Part shown: positions 18,098-27,417 of the stretch, piece after piece
Layout of the letters: each line of letters begins with the position of its first letter
How positions within the stretch are numbered: position 1 is the stretch's first letter
Assembly (NCBI GenBank): GCA_045606045.1
Contig: JAZURE010000032.1
Coordinates: 1 to 64,000, forward strand
Length of the DNA stretch: 64,000 bases
Direction: 5' to 3'
Source of the DNA: RGIG8748 sp045606045
GTDB lineage: Bacteria; Bacillota; Clostridia; UMGS1810
Position numbers and translations under genes: made by a program
The notes under the pieces: model-generated
The model's database searches: none
Told to the model about the DNA's origin: nothing
The model's input: only the letters and a program-made list of their open reading frames with translations

Positions 18098-19612
18098 ATG
18101 GAACTTAAATCAGCTGATATCAGCAAAATAATAAAAGACAGAATAAAAAACTACAACACTAAAATATCACAGGACGAAACAGGATATGTCATACAGATAG
18201 GTGATGGTATATCCAAGGTACACGGTCTCGACAACTGTATGGCAAACGAACTTGTTAAGTTTTCAAACGGCTCATACGGCATGGCACTTAACTTGGAGGA
18301 GACCTCTGTGAGCGTTGTTATGCTTGGTACAGACGCAGGGATAAAGGAGGGCGACATTGTTACAAGAACAGGCAGTGTTGTTTCTGTTCCCGTAGGAGAT
18401 GCACTCATAGGCAGAGTAGTTAACGCAATTGGCGAGCCTATAGATGGTCTTGGTCCTATAGATACAGGCGAGGTGCGTCCTATAGAATCAAGTGCTCCCG
18501 GAATTATAGAAAGAAAGTCTGTTAATGTACCTCTTCAGACAGGTATCAAAACAATAGACTCCATGATTCCTATAGGCAGAGGTCAGCGTGAGCTTATTAT
18601 AGGCGACAGACAAACAGGTAAAACCGTAATTGCCCTCGATACCATAATAAATCAAAAGGGTAAGGATGTAATCTGTATATATGTTGCTATAGGACAGAAG
18701 CGTTCTACCGTTGCTCAAACTGTTGAGACACTTAAAAAATCAGGGGCAATGGATTATACAATGGTTGTTTCCGCTACGGCATCTGAAATGGCGCCACTTC
18801 AGTATATTGCGCCTTATTCTGGCTGTGCAATGGGTGAGCACTTCATGTCTCAGGGCAAGGATGTACTGATTGTATATGACGACCTCTCCAAGCACGCTGT
18901 GGCATACAGAGCGCTTTCACTTCTTATAAGGCGTCCTCCGGGCAGAGAGGCATATCCCGGTGATGTTTTCTATCTTCATTCAAGACTTTTGGAAAGAGCT
19001 GCAAACATCGCACCCGAATACGGCGGCGGTTCTCTTACTGCTCTTCCTATAATCGAAACGCAGGCAGGCGATGTGTCTGCATATATACCTACAAATGTTA
19101 TATCCATTACCGACGGTCAGATATTTTTGGAAACCGAGCTTTTCCACAGCGGTGTAATGCCCGCTGTAAACCCCGGTATTTCCGTTTCCCGTGTTGGCGG
19201 TAATGCACAGATTAAGGCTATGAAAAAGGTATCGGGCAGACTTAAGCTTTTGTATTCGCAGTTTAGAGAGCTTCAGTCTTTTGCACAGTTTGGCTCCGAC
19301 CTTGATGAAGATACAAAGAAAAGACTTCGTCAGGGCGAAAGAATAGTGGAAGTCTTAAAACAGGGAAGAAATACTCCTGTAGATGTAGAAAAGCAGGTTG
19401 CTATAATTTATGCAGTGACAAACGATTTGCTTGAGGAAATAGATGTTGATAAAATCCGTGACTTTGAAAGCGGACTTTACGAATTTCTTTCTGTTTCCAG
19501 AAGTGAAATCCTTGATGAAATTAAAGCAAAGGGTGACCTTAGTTCTGATACTGAGGATAAGCTTAAAAATGCAATTCTGGAGTATAAGGACAGGTTTTTA
19601 AACGGCAGATAG
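18098..19612 (+). CDS. atpA: F1Fo ATP synthase subunit alpha
   Basis: Non-catalytic nucleotide-binding subunit of F1. P-loop GDRQTGKT near residue 170 and the signature PAVNPGISVSRVGG with the arginine finger (SVSRVGG). 504 residues, full length. It starts 10 bp after atpH. Confidence 0.98.
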   Translation: MELKSADISKIIKDRIKNYNTKISQDETGYVIQIGDGISKVHGLDNCMANELVKFSNGSYGMALNLEETSVSVVMLGTDAGIKEGDIVTRTGSVVSVPVGDALIGRVVNAIGEPIDGLGPIDTGEVRPIESSAPGIIERKSVNVPLQTGIKTIDSMIPIGRGQRELIIGDRQTGKTVIALDTIINQKGKDVICIYVAIGQKRSTVAQTVETLKKSGAMDYTMVVSATASEMAPLQYIAPYSGCAMGEHFMSQGKDVLIVYDDLSKHAVAYRALSLLIRRPPGREAYPGDVFYLHSRLLERAANIAPEYGGGSLTALPIIETQAGDVSAYIPTNVISITDGQIFLETELFHSGVMPAVNPGISVSRVGGNAQIKAMKKVSGRLKLLYSQFRELQSFAQFGSDLDEDTKKRLRQGERIVEVLKQGRNTPVDVEKQVAIIYAVTNDLLEEIDVDKIRDFESGLYEFLSVSRSEILDEIKAKGDLSSDTEDKLKNAILEYKDRFLNGR

Positions 19613-19624
19613 GCGGTGAAATAG

Positions 19625-20467
19625 ATGCCATCCTCAATGAAGGATATCAAAAACAGAATTAAAAGCATTGAGGGAACAATGCAGATAACAAAAGCAATGG
19701 AGCTTGTTGCCGCATCCAAACTTCGCAAGGCAAGGCAGAGGATAGAGGTTTCCAGACCGTATTATGAGTTTTTGAGACAGGCGATAGATTCGTTGGATGT
19801 ATCAAAAAACACTGCATCATCTGTGTTTTTTGACAATACCAAAAACGGAAAGCCTTGCTATATACTTATTGCAGGCGACAGAGGTCTTGCGGGCGGTTAT
19901 AATTCCAATCTTTTTAAAAAATTTTTCGGAGACACCAAGGATGCGGATGTATGTGTTGTTCCTGTAGGGAAAAAAGCTTATGAATTCTGCAAAAGAAATA
20001 ACTATGAAATCATATATGACAGCTTTGGCACTGCAGAGGATGTTTCTATAGGAGATTGCTATGCTCTGGGAGATATCCTGTGCGAAAAATACAAAGATGG
20101 ATATCTTAGCTCAATATATATCTGCTATACCGAAATGGTGTCTGTAATGTCGCAGATTCCCAGCACACGCAAGCTTCTTCCATTTGATTTGAAACAAAAT
20201 AACTCCGTGCGTACGGTTGCAATATATGAGCCATCGGCAGACAGCGTGTTTGAACGCATAGCAGAGAGCTTTGTTTCAGGCTCATTCTATGGTGCACTTT
20301 GCGAGTCGCAGGCTTCGGAGTTTGCATCTCGCAGAATGGCTATGGATAGTGCCAGCAAGAATGCAGGCGAAATGATAGATACTCTTACACTAAATTACAA
20401 CAGAGCAAGACAGGCTGCTATTACGCAGGAAATAACGGAAATTGTCTCGGGCGCAGAGGCTCTGTGA
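19625..20467 (+). CDS. atpG: F1Fo ATP synthase subunit gamma
   Basis: Central rotor shaft of F1. The N-terminal helix MKDIKNRIKSIEGTMQITKAME and the C-terminal helix NRARQAAITQEITEIVSGAEAL are the two coiled-coil partners of the shaft; the Rossmann-like middle includes AGDRGLAGGYNSN. 280 residues. It lies in the middle of the operon with short spacers. Confidence 0.97.
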   Translation: MPSSMKDIKNRIKSIEGTMQITKAMELVAASKLRKARQRIEVSRPYYEFLRQAIDSLDVSKNTASSVFFDNTKNGKPCYILIAGDRGLAGGYNSNLFKKFFGDTKDADVCVVPVGKKAYEFCKRNNYEIIYDSFGTAEDVSIGDCYALGDILCEKYKDGYLSSIYICYTEMVSVMSQIPSTRKLLPFDLKQNNSVRTVAIYEPSADSVFERIAESFVSGSFYGALCESQASEFASRRMAMDSASKNAGEMIDTLTLNYNRARQAAITQEITEIVSGAEAL

Positions 20468-20494
20468 TAATTCTCGTGCGGAAAGGATAATAAA

Positions 20495-21889
20495 ATGGGT
20501 AAAAATATAGGTAAGGTCATACAAGTTATAGGCCCTGTGCTTGATATTAAATTCGATAGCGGTATGCTTCCTAATTTGTTAAATGCTATAGAAATTGAGC
20601 ATGACAAGGGCAAAATTGTTTGTGAGGTAGCAAACCATATAGGAGACGATGTGGCAAGATGTATTGCCATGAATTCCACAGACGGTCTTGTAAGGGGTGT
20701 AGATGCCGTAGATACGGGCGAGCCCATCAAGGTGCCCGTGGGTCCCGAAACACTTGGAAGAATATTTAATCTTTTGGGAGACCCCGTTGACAATCTTCCT
20801 GCTCCCGAAAGTGAGGAAAAGTGGTCTATCCACAGAGATGCACCATCTTACGATGAGCAGGACAGTACAACCGAAATACTGGAAACAGGTATCAAAGTAG
20901 TAGACCTTATAGCACCTTATGCTAAGGGTGGTAAGATAGGTCTATTCGGCGGTGCAGGTGTAGGAAAGACAGTTCTTATTATGGAACTTATAAATAATGT
21001 CGCAAAGCAGCACGGCGGTATATCCGTATTCTCAGGTGTAGGAGAGAGAACCCGTGAGGGTAATGACCTCTACAATGAAATGAAGGAGTCGGGCGTGTTA
21101 AATAAAACAGCGCTTGTTTACGGACAGATGAATGAGCCGCCCGGTGCAAGAATGAGAGTTGCTCTTTCAGGTCTTACAATGGCGGAATATTTCCGTGACA
21201 AAGAAAATCAGGATGTGCTTCTTTTTATAGACAATATCTTCAGATTTACACAGGCGGGAAGTGAGGTATCTGCACTTTTGGGTCGTATGCCCTCTGCAGT
21301 TGGATATCAGCCTACACTTGCAACGGAAATGGGTGCCCTGCAGGAGAGAATCACCTCTACCAAAAAAGGCTCAATAACCTCGGTACAGGCAGTTTATGTG
21401 CCTGCCGATGACCTTACTGACCCTGCACCTGCCACTACATTTGCGCATCTTGATGCTACCACAGTTCTTTCCAGACAGATAGCATCTCTTGGTATATATC
21501 CTGCGGTTGACCCTCTTGATTCAACCTCAAGAATATTAACACCCGATATTGTTGGCATTGAGCACTATGAGGTAGCAAAGGAAGTACAGAGAATACTTCA
21601 GCGATACAAAGAACTTCAGGATATCATAGCTATTATGGGTATGGATGAGCTTTCCGAGGAGGATAAGCTTCTTGTTAATCGTGCGCGTAAGATTCAGAGA
21701 TTCCTTTCGCAGCCATTCTCTGTTGCCGAACAGTTTACAGGCATGGAGGGTAAGTATGTACCTCTTAAAGAAACAGTACGGGGATTCAAGGAAATCATAG
21801 AGGGCTTACATGACGATATACCCGAGTCTGCATTCCTCTTTGCAGGTACTATAGACGAGGTTGTGGAAAAATACAAAAAGGGGGAATAA
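20495..21889 (+). CDS. atpD: F1Fo ATP synthase subunit beta
   Basis: Catalytic subunit of F1. P-loop GGAGVGKT near residue 155, catalytic glutamate in GVGERTREGNDLY, Walker B DVLLFIDNIFRFTQAG, and the family signature PAVDPLDSTSRIL. 464 residues, full length. Confidence 0.98.
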   Translation: MGKNIGKVIQVIGPVLDIKFDSGMLPNLLNAIEIEHDKGKIVCEVANHIGDDVARCIAMNSTDGLVRGVDAVDTGEPIKVPVGPETLGRIFNLLGDPVDNLPAPESEEKWSIHRDAPSYDEQDSTTEILETGIKVVDLIAPYAKGGKIGLFGGAGVGKTVLIMELINNVAKQHGGISVFSGVGERTREGNDLYNEMKESGVLNKTALVYGQMNEPPGARMRVALSGLTMAEYFRDKENQDVLLFIDNIFRFTQAGSEVSALLGRMPSAVGYQPTLATEMGALQERITSTKKGSITSVQAVYVPADDLTDPAPATTFAHLDATTVLSRQIASLGIYPAVDPLDSTSRILTPDIVGIEHYEVAKEVQRILQRYKELQDIIAIMGMDELSEEDKLLVNRARKIQRFLSQPFSVAEQFTGMEGKYVPLKETVRGFKEIIEGLHDDIPESAFLFAGTIDEVVEKYKKGE

Positions 21890-21892
21890 TCA

Positions 21893-22294
21893 GTGAGGGA
21901 ATTTAACCTTCAGATATTCACTCCCGACGGTGTGGCATATGATGATACCGCAGAAAGCATAGTTGTAAGAACTTCAAGCGGAGATGTGTGCATACTTTTC
22001 GGACATATAGATTACGCCTCAACCATAGATTTTGGCAGAGTAAAAATACGCAAAAACGGAGAGGAAAAGTACGCAGCATGCATGGGTGGAATTCTCATGG
22101 TTTCAAAGGGTGATGTACGCATAGTTGCCACTACCTTTGAGTATTCTGATAAAATTGACCAAAATCGTGCTCTTGCCGCCAAGGAAAAGGCGGAGAGCAT
22201 TATAGAGAAATCTTCGGACAACAAAGAGATCGCACTTGCCGAAATCAAGCTAAAGCGTGCGTTAAATCGTCTGAGTGTTGCAAATATAAAATAA
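21893..22294 (+). CDS. atpC: F1Fo ATP synthase subunit epsilon
   Basis: 133-residue epsilon subunit: N-terminal beta barrel (residues 1-84, with TPDGVAYDDTAESIVVRTSSGD) and a C-terminal helical hairpin (KEKAESIIEK to LKRALNRLSVANIK). Epsilon couples rotation to catalysis and can inhibit hydrolysis. The start is GTG at 21893, three bases after atpD. The last gene of the operon. Confidence 0.93.
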   Translation: MREFNLQIFTPDGVAYDDTAESIVVRTSSGDVCILFGHIDYASTIDFGRVKIRKNGEEKYAACMGGILMVSKGDVRIVATTFEYSDKIDQNRALAAKEKAESIIEKSSDNKEIALAEIKLKRALNRLSVANIK

Positions 22295-22298
22295 CAGA

Positions 22299-22323
22299 AC
22301 AGGGCACATTAGCTGTGCCCTGT
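22299..22323 (+). terminator. Hairpin at the end of the atp operon
   Basis: Ten-base-pair stem ACAGGGCACA/TGTGCCCTGT with a 5-nt loop. The T-tract is poor, so termination may be partial. Confidence 0.6.
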
Positions 22324-22345
22324 ATTCAAAAGCGGAGGAAAAGTT

Positions 22346-22951
22346 ATGAAAAAGGCAACTTCTTTTTTTATGATTGTACTTACTGTTGTTTTTATCCTTG
22401 GCGGTTGCCAGAGCAAGAAAGCATCCAAGGTGTTAGAAGAGCCTAAAATAAAGAAAGAGAAAAAGTCACAAGAAATAAGCTTCCCAAAAGAATTTGCAGG
22501 TGAATATTGGTTTTCATCCGGTGCAGGTGCATGGCGTACATATCTTGTATTAAAGGATGACGGCACTTTTACAGGAGAGCATACCGACACAAACATGGGA
22601 GAATCCGGTGACGGATACGAAGCCACACAGTATATCTGTAATTTCGAGGGTGAATTTAAGATTGTGGAAGAGAATGACGGTGTATACACCGCACAGCTTA
22701 CAAAGCTTTCGAGCGAAAAAGAAATAAATGAAGAATGGATTAAAGACGATGTGCGTTATGTTGCATCTACTCCTTATGGCATAGATGGAGGAAGCGAGTT
22801 TATATTGTATCCTCCAAGCACACCTACAGAGGAACTTAGCGAAGAGCTTTTGTCATGGTGGCCAAAGAGATTTGAAACCGTACAGCCCGACACGCTTACA
22901 CAATATGCAATATATAATGTTACAACGGGCGAAGGCTTTTTTGCAGATTAA
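22346..22951 (+). CDS. Putative lipoprotein of unknown function
   Basis: 201-residue protein with a lipoprotein signal peptide: basic start, hydrophobic core, and lipobox ILGGC (cysteine near residue 21). A lysine-rich linker follows and then a beta-rich domain (about 50-160) with several aromatic repeats. No family recognised. Likely anchored to the outer face of the membrane. It has its own AGCGGAGG ribosome binding site after the atp terminator. Confidence 0.8.
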   Translation: MKKATSFFMIVLTVVFILGGCQSKKASKVLEEPKIKKEKKSQEISFPKEFAGEYWFSSGAGAWRTYLVLKDDGTFTGEHTDTNMGESGDGYEATQYICNFEGEFKIVEENDGVYTAQLTKLSSEKEINEEWIKDDVRYVASTPYGIDGGSEFILYPPSTPTEELSEELLSWWPKRFETVQPDTLTQYAIYNVTTGEGFFAD

Positions 22952-22981
22952 TTATATTTAACTTCAAGGAGAGTGTTTTAG

Positions 22982-24781
22982 ATGGCAAAGGGAAAGATAT
23001 CGGTACATACCGAAAATTTACTTCCAATTATTAAAAAATGGCTTTATTCAGACAGTGATATATTCTTAAGAGAGTTGGTTTCAAATGCACAGGATGCCAT
23101 AATGAAACTCAAAAAGCTTGTCTCACTCGGAGAATACAACTGCGATGATAGATTTGAAATTCATGTTGAAGCCGATGAAGAAAAGGGAACTATTTCCATT
23201 TCGGACAACGGCATAGGTATGACACAGGACGAAGTGGAAAAGTATATAAATCAGGTAGCTTTCTCGGGTGCTGAGGAATTCATTAAGAAATATGAGGACA
23301 GCAAGGATGAAAAAAATCAGATTATAGGACACTTTGGTCTTGGTTTCTATAGTGCATTCATGGCGGCAACCGAGGTTGAAATAGATACCTTGTCCTATGC
23401 GGATGGCGCCAAGGCGGTGCATTGGGTTTCCGACGGAGGCACGGAATTTGAGATTTCCGAGGGAAGCCGCACAGGAAGGGGTACAACTGTTACCTTGCAT
23501 ATTTCTGAAGATTTCAAAGAGTTTTTAAAGGCGTACAAGCTTAGAGAAACACTCAATAAATATTGCGGCTTCCTGCCTGTGGAGATATATCTTGACGACA
23601 AGAGCGAAACCGAGGATAAGAAACCTATAAATGATATAAATCCTCTTTGGCTGAAGAAACCGTCTGAGTGTACCTGTGAGGAATATATTGAATTCTATCA
23701 TAAAGTGTTTTTTGATTTTAATGAGCCGCTTTTCTGGATACATCTCAATGTGGATTTTCCGTTCAATTTAAAAGGTATTTTGTATTTCCCAAGACTCAAT
23801 CATGAATATCAGAGCCTGGAAGGTCAGATTAAGCTCTATAACAATCAAGTATTTATTGCCGATAACATCAAAGAGGTAATACCTGAGTATCTTTTGCTTT
23901 TAAAGGGTGTAATAGACTGCCCCGATTTACCTCTTAATGTTTCGAGAAGTTTCCTTCAGAATGACGGCTATGTTTCCAAGGTTTCTAATCATATTACAAA
24001 GAAAGTAGCAGATAAGCTTAACGGATTATATAAAACTGAGAAAGAAAACTATGAGAAATACTGGGACGATATAAATCCTTTTATCAAGTACGGATGTATG
24101 CGTGACGATAAATTCTTTGATAAGGTTAAGGATATAATCGTATTCAAAAAGCTCGACGACAGCTATGTGTCTTTAAAGGAACTGTCCGAGGGTGAAACCA
24201 AGGAAGTTTTCTATGTTACGGATACCGCATCACAGAGCCAGTATATCGAGCTTCTCTCTACCGAGGGTATAGAGCCTGTACTATTGAATAATGTGATTGA
24301 CAACCACTTTTCGAGCTTCCTTGAATACAAGATTACAGACATTTCATTTAAGAGGGTAGATTCATACATTACGGATTCTCTTAAAAAGGATGAAGATTCC
24401 AAGGGTGAGGATACAATTAAAATCAAGGATATTTTTGCAAAATTCCTAAGTTCAGATAAAATCGTTGTAGAAAACTTAAAATCCGATAAGATATCTGCAA
24501 TGTTTGTCATAAGCGAAGAAGCACGCAGAATGGAAGAAATGCAAAAACTCTACGGCGGCATGAATATATCCGAGATGCCAAAGCCCGAAGAGACATTCGT
24601 GATAAACGCAAACAGCTCTCTTGTAAAGAAGATTTCGCAAATAACCGATGATAAGATAAGGGATTTGGTTTGCCTTAATGTCATAGATATGGCAAAGCTG
24701 TCGCACAACACTTTAAACGGGCAGGAACGCGATGAATTTATAGAAAGAAATGCTGAAATCATGAATATGATAATGGGTTAA
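22982..24781 (+). CDS. htpG: HSP90-family chaperone HtpG
   Basis: ATP-dependent chaperone. The N-terminal GHKL ATPase motifs are clear: FLRELVSNAQDAIMKL, ISDNGIGMTQDEVEKYI and IGHFGLGFYSAFMAA, followed by GTTVTLHI. The middle domain (FPFNLKGILYFP, and LPLNVSRSFLQND with the catalytic-loop arginine) and the C-terminal dimerisation part complete 599 residues. AAGGAG lies 5' of the ATG and a strong terminator follows. Confidence 0.97.
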   Translation: MAKGKISVHTENLLPIIKKWLYSDSDIFLRELVSNAQDAIMKLKKLVSLGEYNCDDRFEIHVEADEEKGTISISDNGIGMTQDEVEKYINQVAFSGAEEFIKKYEDSKDEKNQIIGHFGLGFYSAFMAATEVEIDTLSYADGAKAVHWVSDGGTEFEISEGSRTGRGTTVTLHISEDFKEFLKAYKLRETLNKYCGFLPVEIYLDDKSETEDKKPINDINPLWLKKPSECTCEEYIEFYHKVFFDFNEPLFWIHLNVDFPFNLKGILYFPRLNHEYQSLEGQIKLYNNQVFIADNIKEVIPEYLLLLKGVIDCPDLPLNVSRSFLQNDGYVSKVSNHITKKVADKLNGLYKTEKENYEKYWDDINPFIKYGCMRDDKFFDKVKDIIVFKKLDDSYVSLKELSEGETKEVFYVTDTASQSQYIELLSTEGIEPVLLNNVIDNHFSSFLEYKITDISFKRVDSYITDSLKKDEDSKGEDTIKIKDIFAKFLSSDKIVVENLKSDKISAMFVISEEARRMEEMQKLYGGMNISEMPKPEETFVINANSSLVKKISQITDDKIRDLVCLNVIDMAKLSHNTLNGQERDEFIERNAEIMNMIMG

Positions 24782-24785
24782 AGTG

Positions 24786-24824
24786 AAAACAAGCTGTTTC
24801 TCTGTGAAATAGCTTGTTTTTTTT
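24786..24824 (+). terminator. Rho-independent terminator after htpG
   Basis: Long stem of AAAACAAGCT paired with AGCTTGTTTT, extended by TTTC/GAAA, ending in an eight-T run. Confidence 0.9.
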
Positions 24825-24834
24825 AAAATAAGTA

Positions 24835-24863
24835 TTGACAAAGTGCGGCTTATTTGCTATAAT
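24835..24863 (+). promoter_or_regulatory. Promoter of tRNA-Gly
   Basis: Perfect consensus TTGACA, 17-base spacer, TATAAT, 27 bp ahead of the tRNA. Confidence 0.9.
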
Positions 24864-24890
24864 ATTAACTCGTAAGGACAATATTTGTTT

Positions 24891-24965
24891 GCGGGAGTGG
24901 CTCAGTGGTAGAGCGTCACCTTGCCAAGGTGAACGTCGCGAGTTCGAATCTCGTCTTCCGCTCCA
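24891..24965 (+). tRNA. tRNA-Gly (anticodon GCC), CCA encoded
   Basis: Cloverleaf visible: acceptor GCGGGAG with CTTCCGC (one G-U pair), D-arm GCTCAGTGGTAGAGC, anticodon loop TTGCCAA on a CACCT/AGGTG-type stem, T-arm GTTCGAATC, discriminator T and an encoded CCA at 24963-24965. It has its own promoter and terminator. Confidence 0.97.
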
Positions 24966-24966
24966 G

Positions 24967-25000
24967 AAAAAGCATGCTGAATTTTTCAGTATGCTTTTTC
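24967..25000 (+). terminator. Terminator after tRNA-Gly
   Basis: Stem AAAAAGCATGCTGA/TCAGTATGCTTTTT whose 3' arm ends in a T run. Confidence 0.85.
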
Positions 25001-25030
25001 AATTAAATCTGTATTTTGTCGGAATTCCTA

Positions 25031-25058
25031 TTGACAAATTTCCCAAAAAGTGTATAAT
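25031..25058 (+). promoter_or_regulatory. Promoter of the ZTP riboswitch-pfl unit
   Basis: TTGACA, 16-base spacer, TATAAT; predicted RNA start near 25065. Confidence 0.85.
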
Positions 25059-25064
25059 ATAATT

Positions 25065-25164
25065 GTCCTTGCAACTGACGGAACATAGATAACTATGAGG
25101 GAGCAAGGTCATGTTAAATGCCGACCGTCTGGGCTCCTGTATTTTGAGGAGCCTTTTATTTTTT
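25065..25164 (+). promoter_or_regulatory. ZTP/ZMP riboswitch (pfl motif) with terminator expression platform
   Basis: The leader carries the hallmark 3' signature of the pfl RNA motif, GCCGACCGTCTGGGC (around 25120-25134). It follows an upstream stem-loop domain with a TGAGGGAGCAAGGTCATG segment. The GGCTCC at 25132-25137, part of the conserved segment, can instead pair with GGAGCC at 25148-25153 to form a terminator followed by TTTTATTTTTT. Ligand-bound aptamer and terminator would thus compete, the known ON-switch design in which ZTP or ZMP, signals of folate and one-carbon shortage, turns on the gene. It lies directly ahead of pflB, the class of gene that gave the motif its name. Confidence 0.92.
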
Positions 25165-25180
25165 GTAAGGAGGAAAAACT

Positions 25181-27406
25181 ATGACATATCACAGAGGTTT
25201 TAAAGAGGGAAACTGGAACACAGCAATAGATGTTGCTGATTTTATAAAGCTTAATTACACATACTATGCGGGAAATTCCGATTTCCTTGCAGGTACTACC
25301 GAAAGAACAGATAAGGTAAAAGCGAGGGTAGAAGAACTCCTCGTCGAAGAAAACAAAAACGGCGGTGTACTGGAGGTGGATACAAATGTTGTATCCTCCA
25401 TACTTTCGCATGCTCCAGGCTACATTATAGAGGGTGAGGATATCATTTTGGGTCTTCAGACAGACAAACCCTTAAAGCGTGCCGTAAATCCATTTTCGGG
25501 CTATCGAAATACAGTACAGGCCTGCGAAGCATACGGCTATGAGATAGGTGACAATGTCAAGGATGAGTTCAAATACAGAACAACACACAATACAGGTGTT
25601 TTCAGAGTATATACAGATACAATGAGAAAGGCGAGACATGCGGGTATATTAACAGGTCTTCCCGATGCTTATTCCAGAGGCAGAATCATAGGAGACTACC
25701 GCCGAATTGCTCTTTACGGTATGGATTATCTTATTAAGCAGAGAAAACTCGACAAACAGAGAATAAGCGAGCGCCTCATGACAGCAGAAAACATTCAGCT
25801 TCTGGAAGATATACAAAAGCAGCTTGAATTTATGACACAGCTTATTACCATGGCGGAACAGTACGGATGCGATATTTCCCGTCCTGCCAACAATGCAAAA
25901 GAGGCTATACAATGGCTCTATTTTGGATATTTGGGCGCTGTAAAGGAGCAGAACGGTGCAGCAAACAGTATTGGTAGAATTTCTTCTTTCATAGATATCT
26001 ACATAGAAAGAGACTTAAAAGAGGGTACACTGGATGAACTGGGTGCTCAGGAATTAATAGATGACCTTGTTCTTAAAATGCGTCTTGTAAGACATTTGAG
26101 AACTCCTGAATACAACGACCTTTTTGCAGGAGATCCTGTGTGGGTTACCTGCTCGCTTGCAGGGGCTACCACAGAGGGTGTGCCTATGGTTACAAAGACC
26201 TGCTACAGATTCCTGCAGACTCTCTACAACCTCGGACCAAGTGCAGAACCCAATATTACAGTTTTATGGTCTCAAACGCTTCCCGAAGCATTCAAAGAAT
26301 TTTGTGCGAAGGTTTCAATAGACACCGACTCTATCCAGTACGAAAATGATGATGTTATGCGCACTGATTTTGGCGATGACTATGCCATAGCTTGCTGTGT
26401 ATCTGCTATGAAAACAGGTAAGCAGATGCAGTTCTTCGGTGCAAGGTGCAACCTTGCAAAAGTACTCTTGCTTTCGTTAAATGGCGGTAAGGACGAGGTG
26501 TACGGCGAACAGATTGCTCCGGAAGGCAGAGTATTTGACGAGAGTGTTCTGAATTACAATAGTGTAATGGAAGCATTCAAAAGCTATGCTTCATGGATGG
26601 CAAAGCTCTATGTGAATACAATGAATATCATCCATTACATGCACGACAGATATGCCTACGAGAGACTCATGATGTCACTTCATGATGTAGAGCCGGAAAG
26701 ACTAATGGCATTTGGCATAAGCGGTCTTAGTGTCCTTGTAGACAGTCTTAGCGCCATAAAATATGCCAAGGTTACACCGATAAAAGACGAAAGAGGAATC
26801 ATAACAGACTTTAAGTGTGAGGGCGAATTCCCCAAATACGGAAATGACGATAACCGCGTGGATGAGATTGCAAAATGGGTAACAGAATTTTTCTATACCG
26901 AGCTTTGCAAAACACCCACATACAGAAATGCTATCCACACATTATCCATACTCACTATTACATCAAATGTAGTTTATGGCAAAAAGACAGGCGCTACTCC
27001 CGATGGCAGAAAGAAAGGCGAGCCTTTCGCTCCCGGTGCAAACCCCATGCACGGACGTGACTGCGAGGGTGCACTTGCATCACTTAATTCCGTTGCCAAG
27101 ATAGATTATGCCTGCTGCAGAGATGGTATTTCCAATACATTCTCCATTACACCTGATTCTCTGGGTGTGGACGATGAAGACAGAACAAAGAAGCTTGTGG
27201 CTATCCTTGACGGTTATTTTGTTCAAAAAGCTCACCATCTTAATGTGAATGTATTAAACAGACAAAAACTCATAGATGCCATGAATGATCCTACACTTTA
27301 TCCGTCTCTTACCATACGTGTAAGCGGATATGCTGTAAACTTCAATAAGCTTACAAAGGATAAGCAGTTGGAGGTTATTTCCAGAACATTCCACGAAAAA
27401 ATGTAG
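25181..27406 (+). CDS. pflB: Formate C-acetyltransferase (pyruvate formate-lyase)
   Basis: Glycyl-radical enzyme turning pyruvate and CoA into acetyl-CoA and formate, the latter feeding one-carbon tetrahydrofolate metabolism. 741 residues. The active-site cysteine pair is seen in AIACCVSAMKTG. The glycine-radical loop RVSGYAVNF lies near the C-terminus (glycine about residue 716). AAGGAGG precedes the ATG. Control by the ZTP riboswitch upstream links formate supply to purine/folate status. The activase gene follows after 11 bp. Confidence 0.97.
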   Translation: MTYHRGFKEGNWNTAIDVADFIKLNYTYYAGNSDFLAGTTERTDKVKARVEELLVEENKNGGVLEVDTNVVSSILSHAPGYIIEGEDIILGLQTDKPLKRAVNPFSGYRNTVQACEAYGYEIGDNVKDEFKYRTTHNTGVFRVYTDTMRKARHAGILTGLPDAYSRGRIIGDYRRIALYGMDYLIKQRKLDKQRISERLMTAENIQLLEDIQKQLEFMTQLITMAEQYGCDISRPANNAKEAIQWLYFGYLGAVKEQNGAANSIGRISSFIDIYIERDLKEGTLDELGAQELIDDLVLKMRLVRHLRTPEYNDLFAGDPVWVTCSLAGATTEGVPMVTKTCYRFLQTLYNLGPSAEPNITVLWSQTLPEAFKEFCAKVSIDTDSIQYENDDVMRTDFGDDYAIACCVSAMKTGKQMQFFGARCNLAKVLLLSLNGGKDEVYGEQIAPEGRVFDESVLNYNSVMEAFKSYASWMAKLYVNTMNIIHYMHDRYAYERLMMSLHDVEPERLMAFGISGLSVLVDSLSAIKYAKVTPIKDERGIITDFKCEGEFPKYGNDDNRVDEIAKWVTEFFYTELCKTPTYRNAIHTLSILTITSNVVYGKKTGATPDGRKKGEPFAPGANPMHGRDCEGALASLNSVAKIDYACCRDGISNTFSITPDSLGVDDEDRTKKLVAILDGYFVQKAHHLNVNVLNRQKLIDAMNDPTLYPSLTIRVSGYAVNFNKLTKDKQLEVISRTFHEKM

Positions 27407-27417
27407 GGGAGATATTT

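Noticed and set aside
24891..24965. tRNA-Gly gene as prophage attachment site
   Set aside because: It is intact, with its own terminator, and lies 9.5 kb from the first mobile-element sequence with host genes in between.
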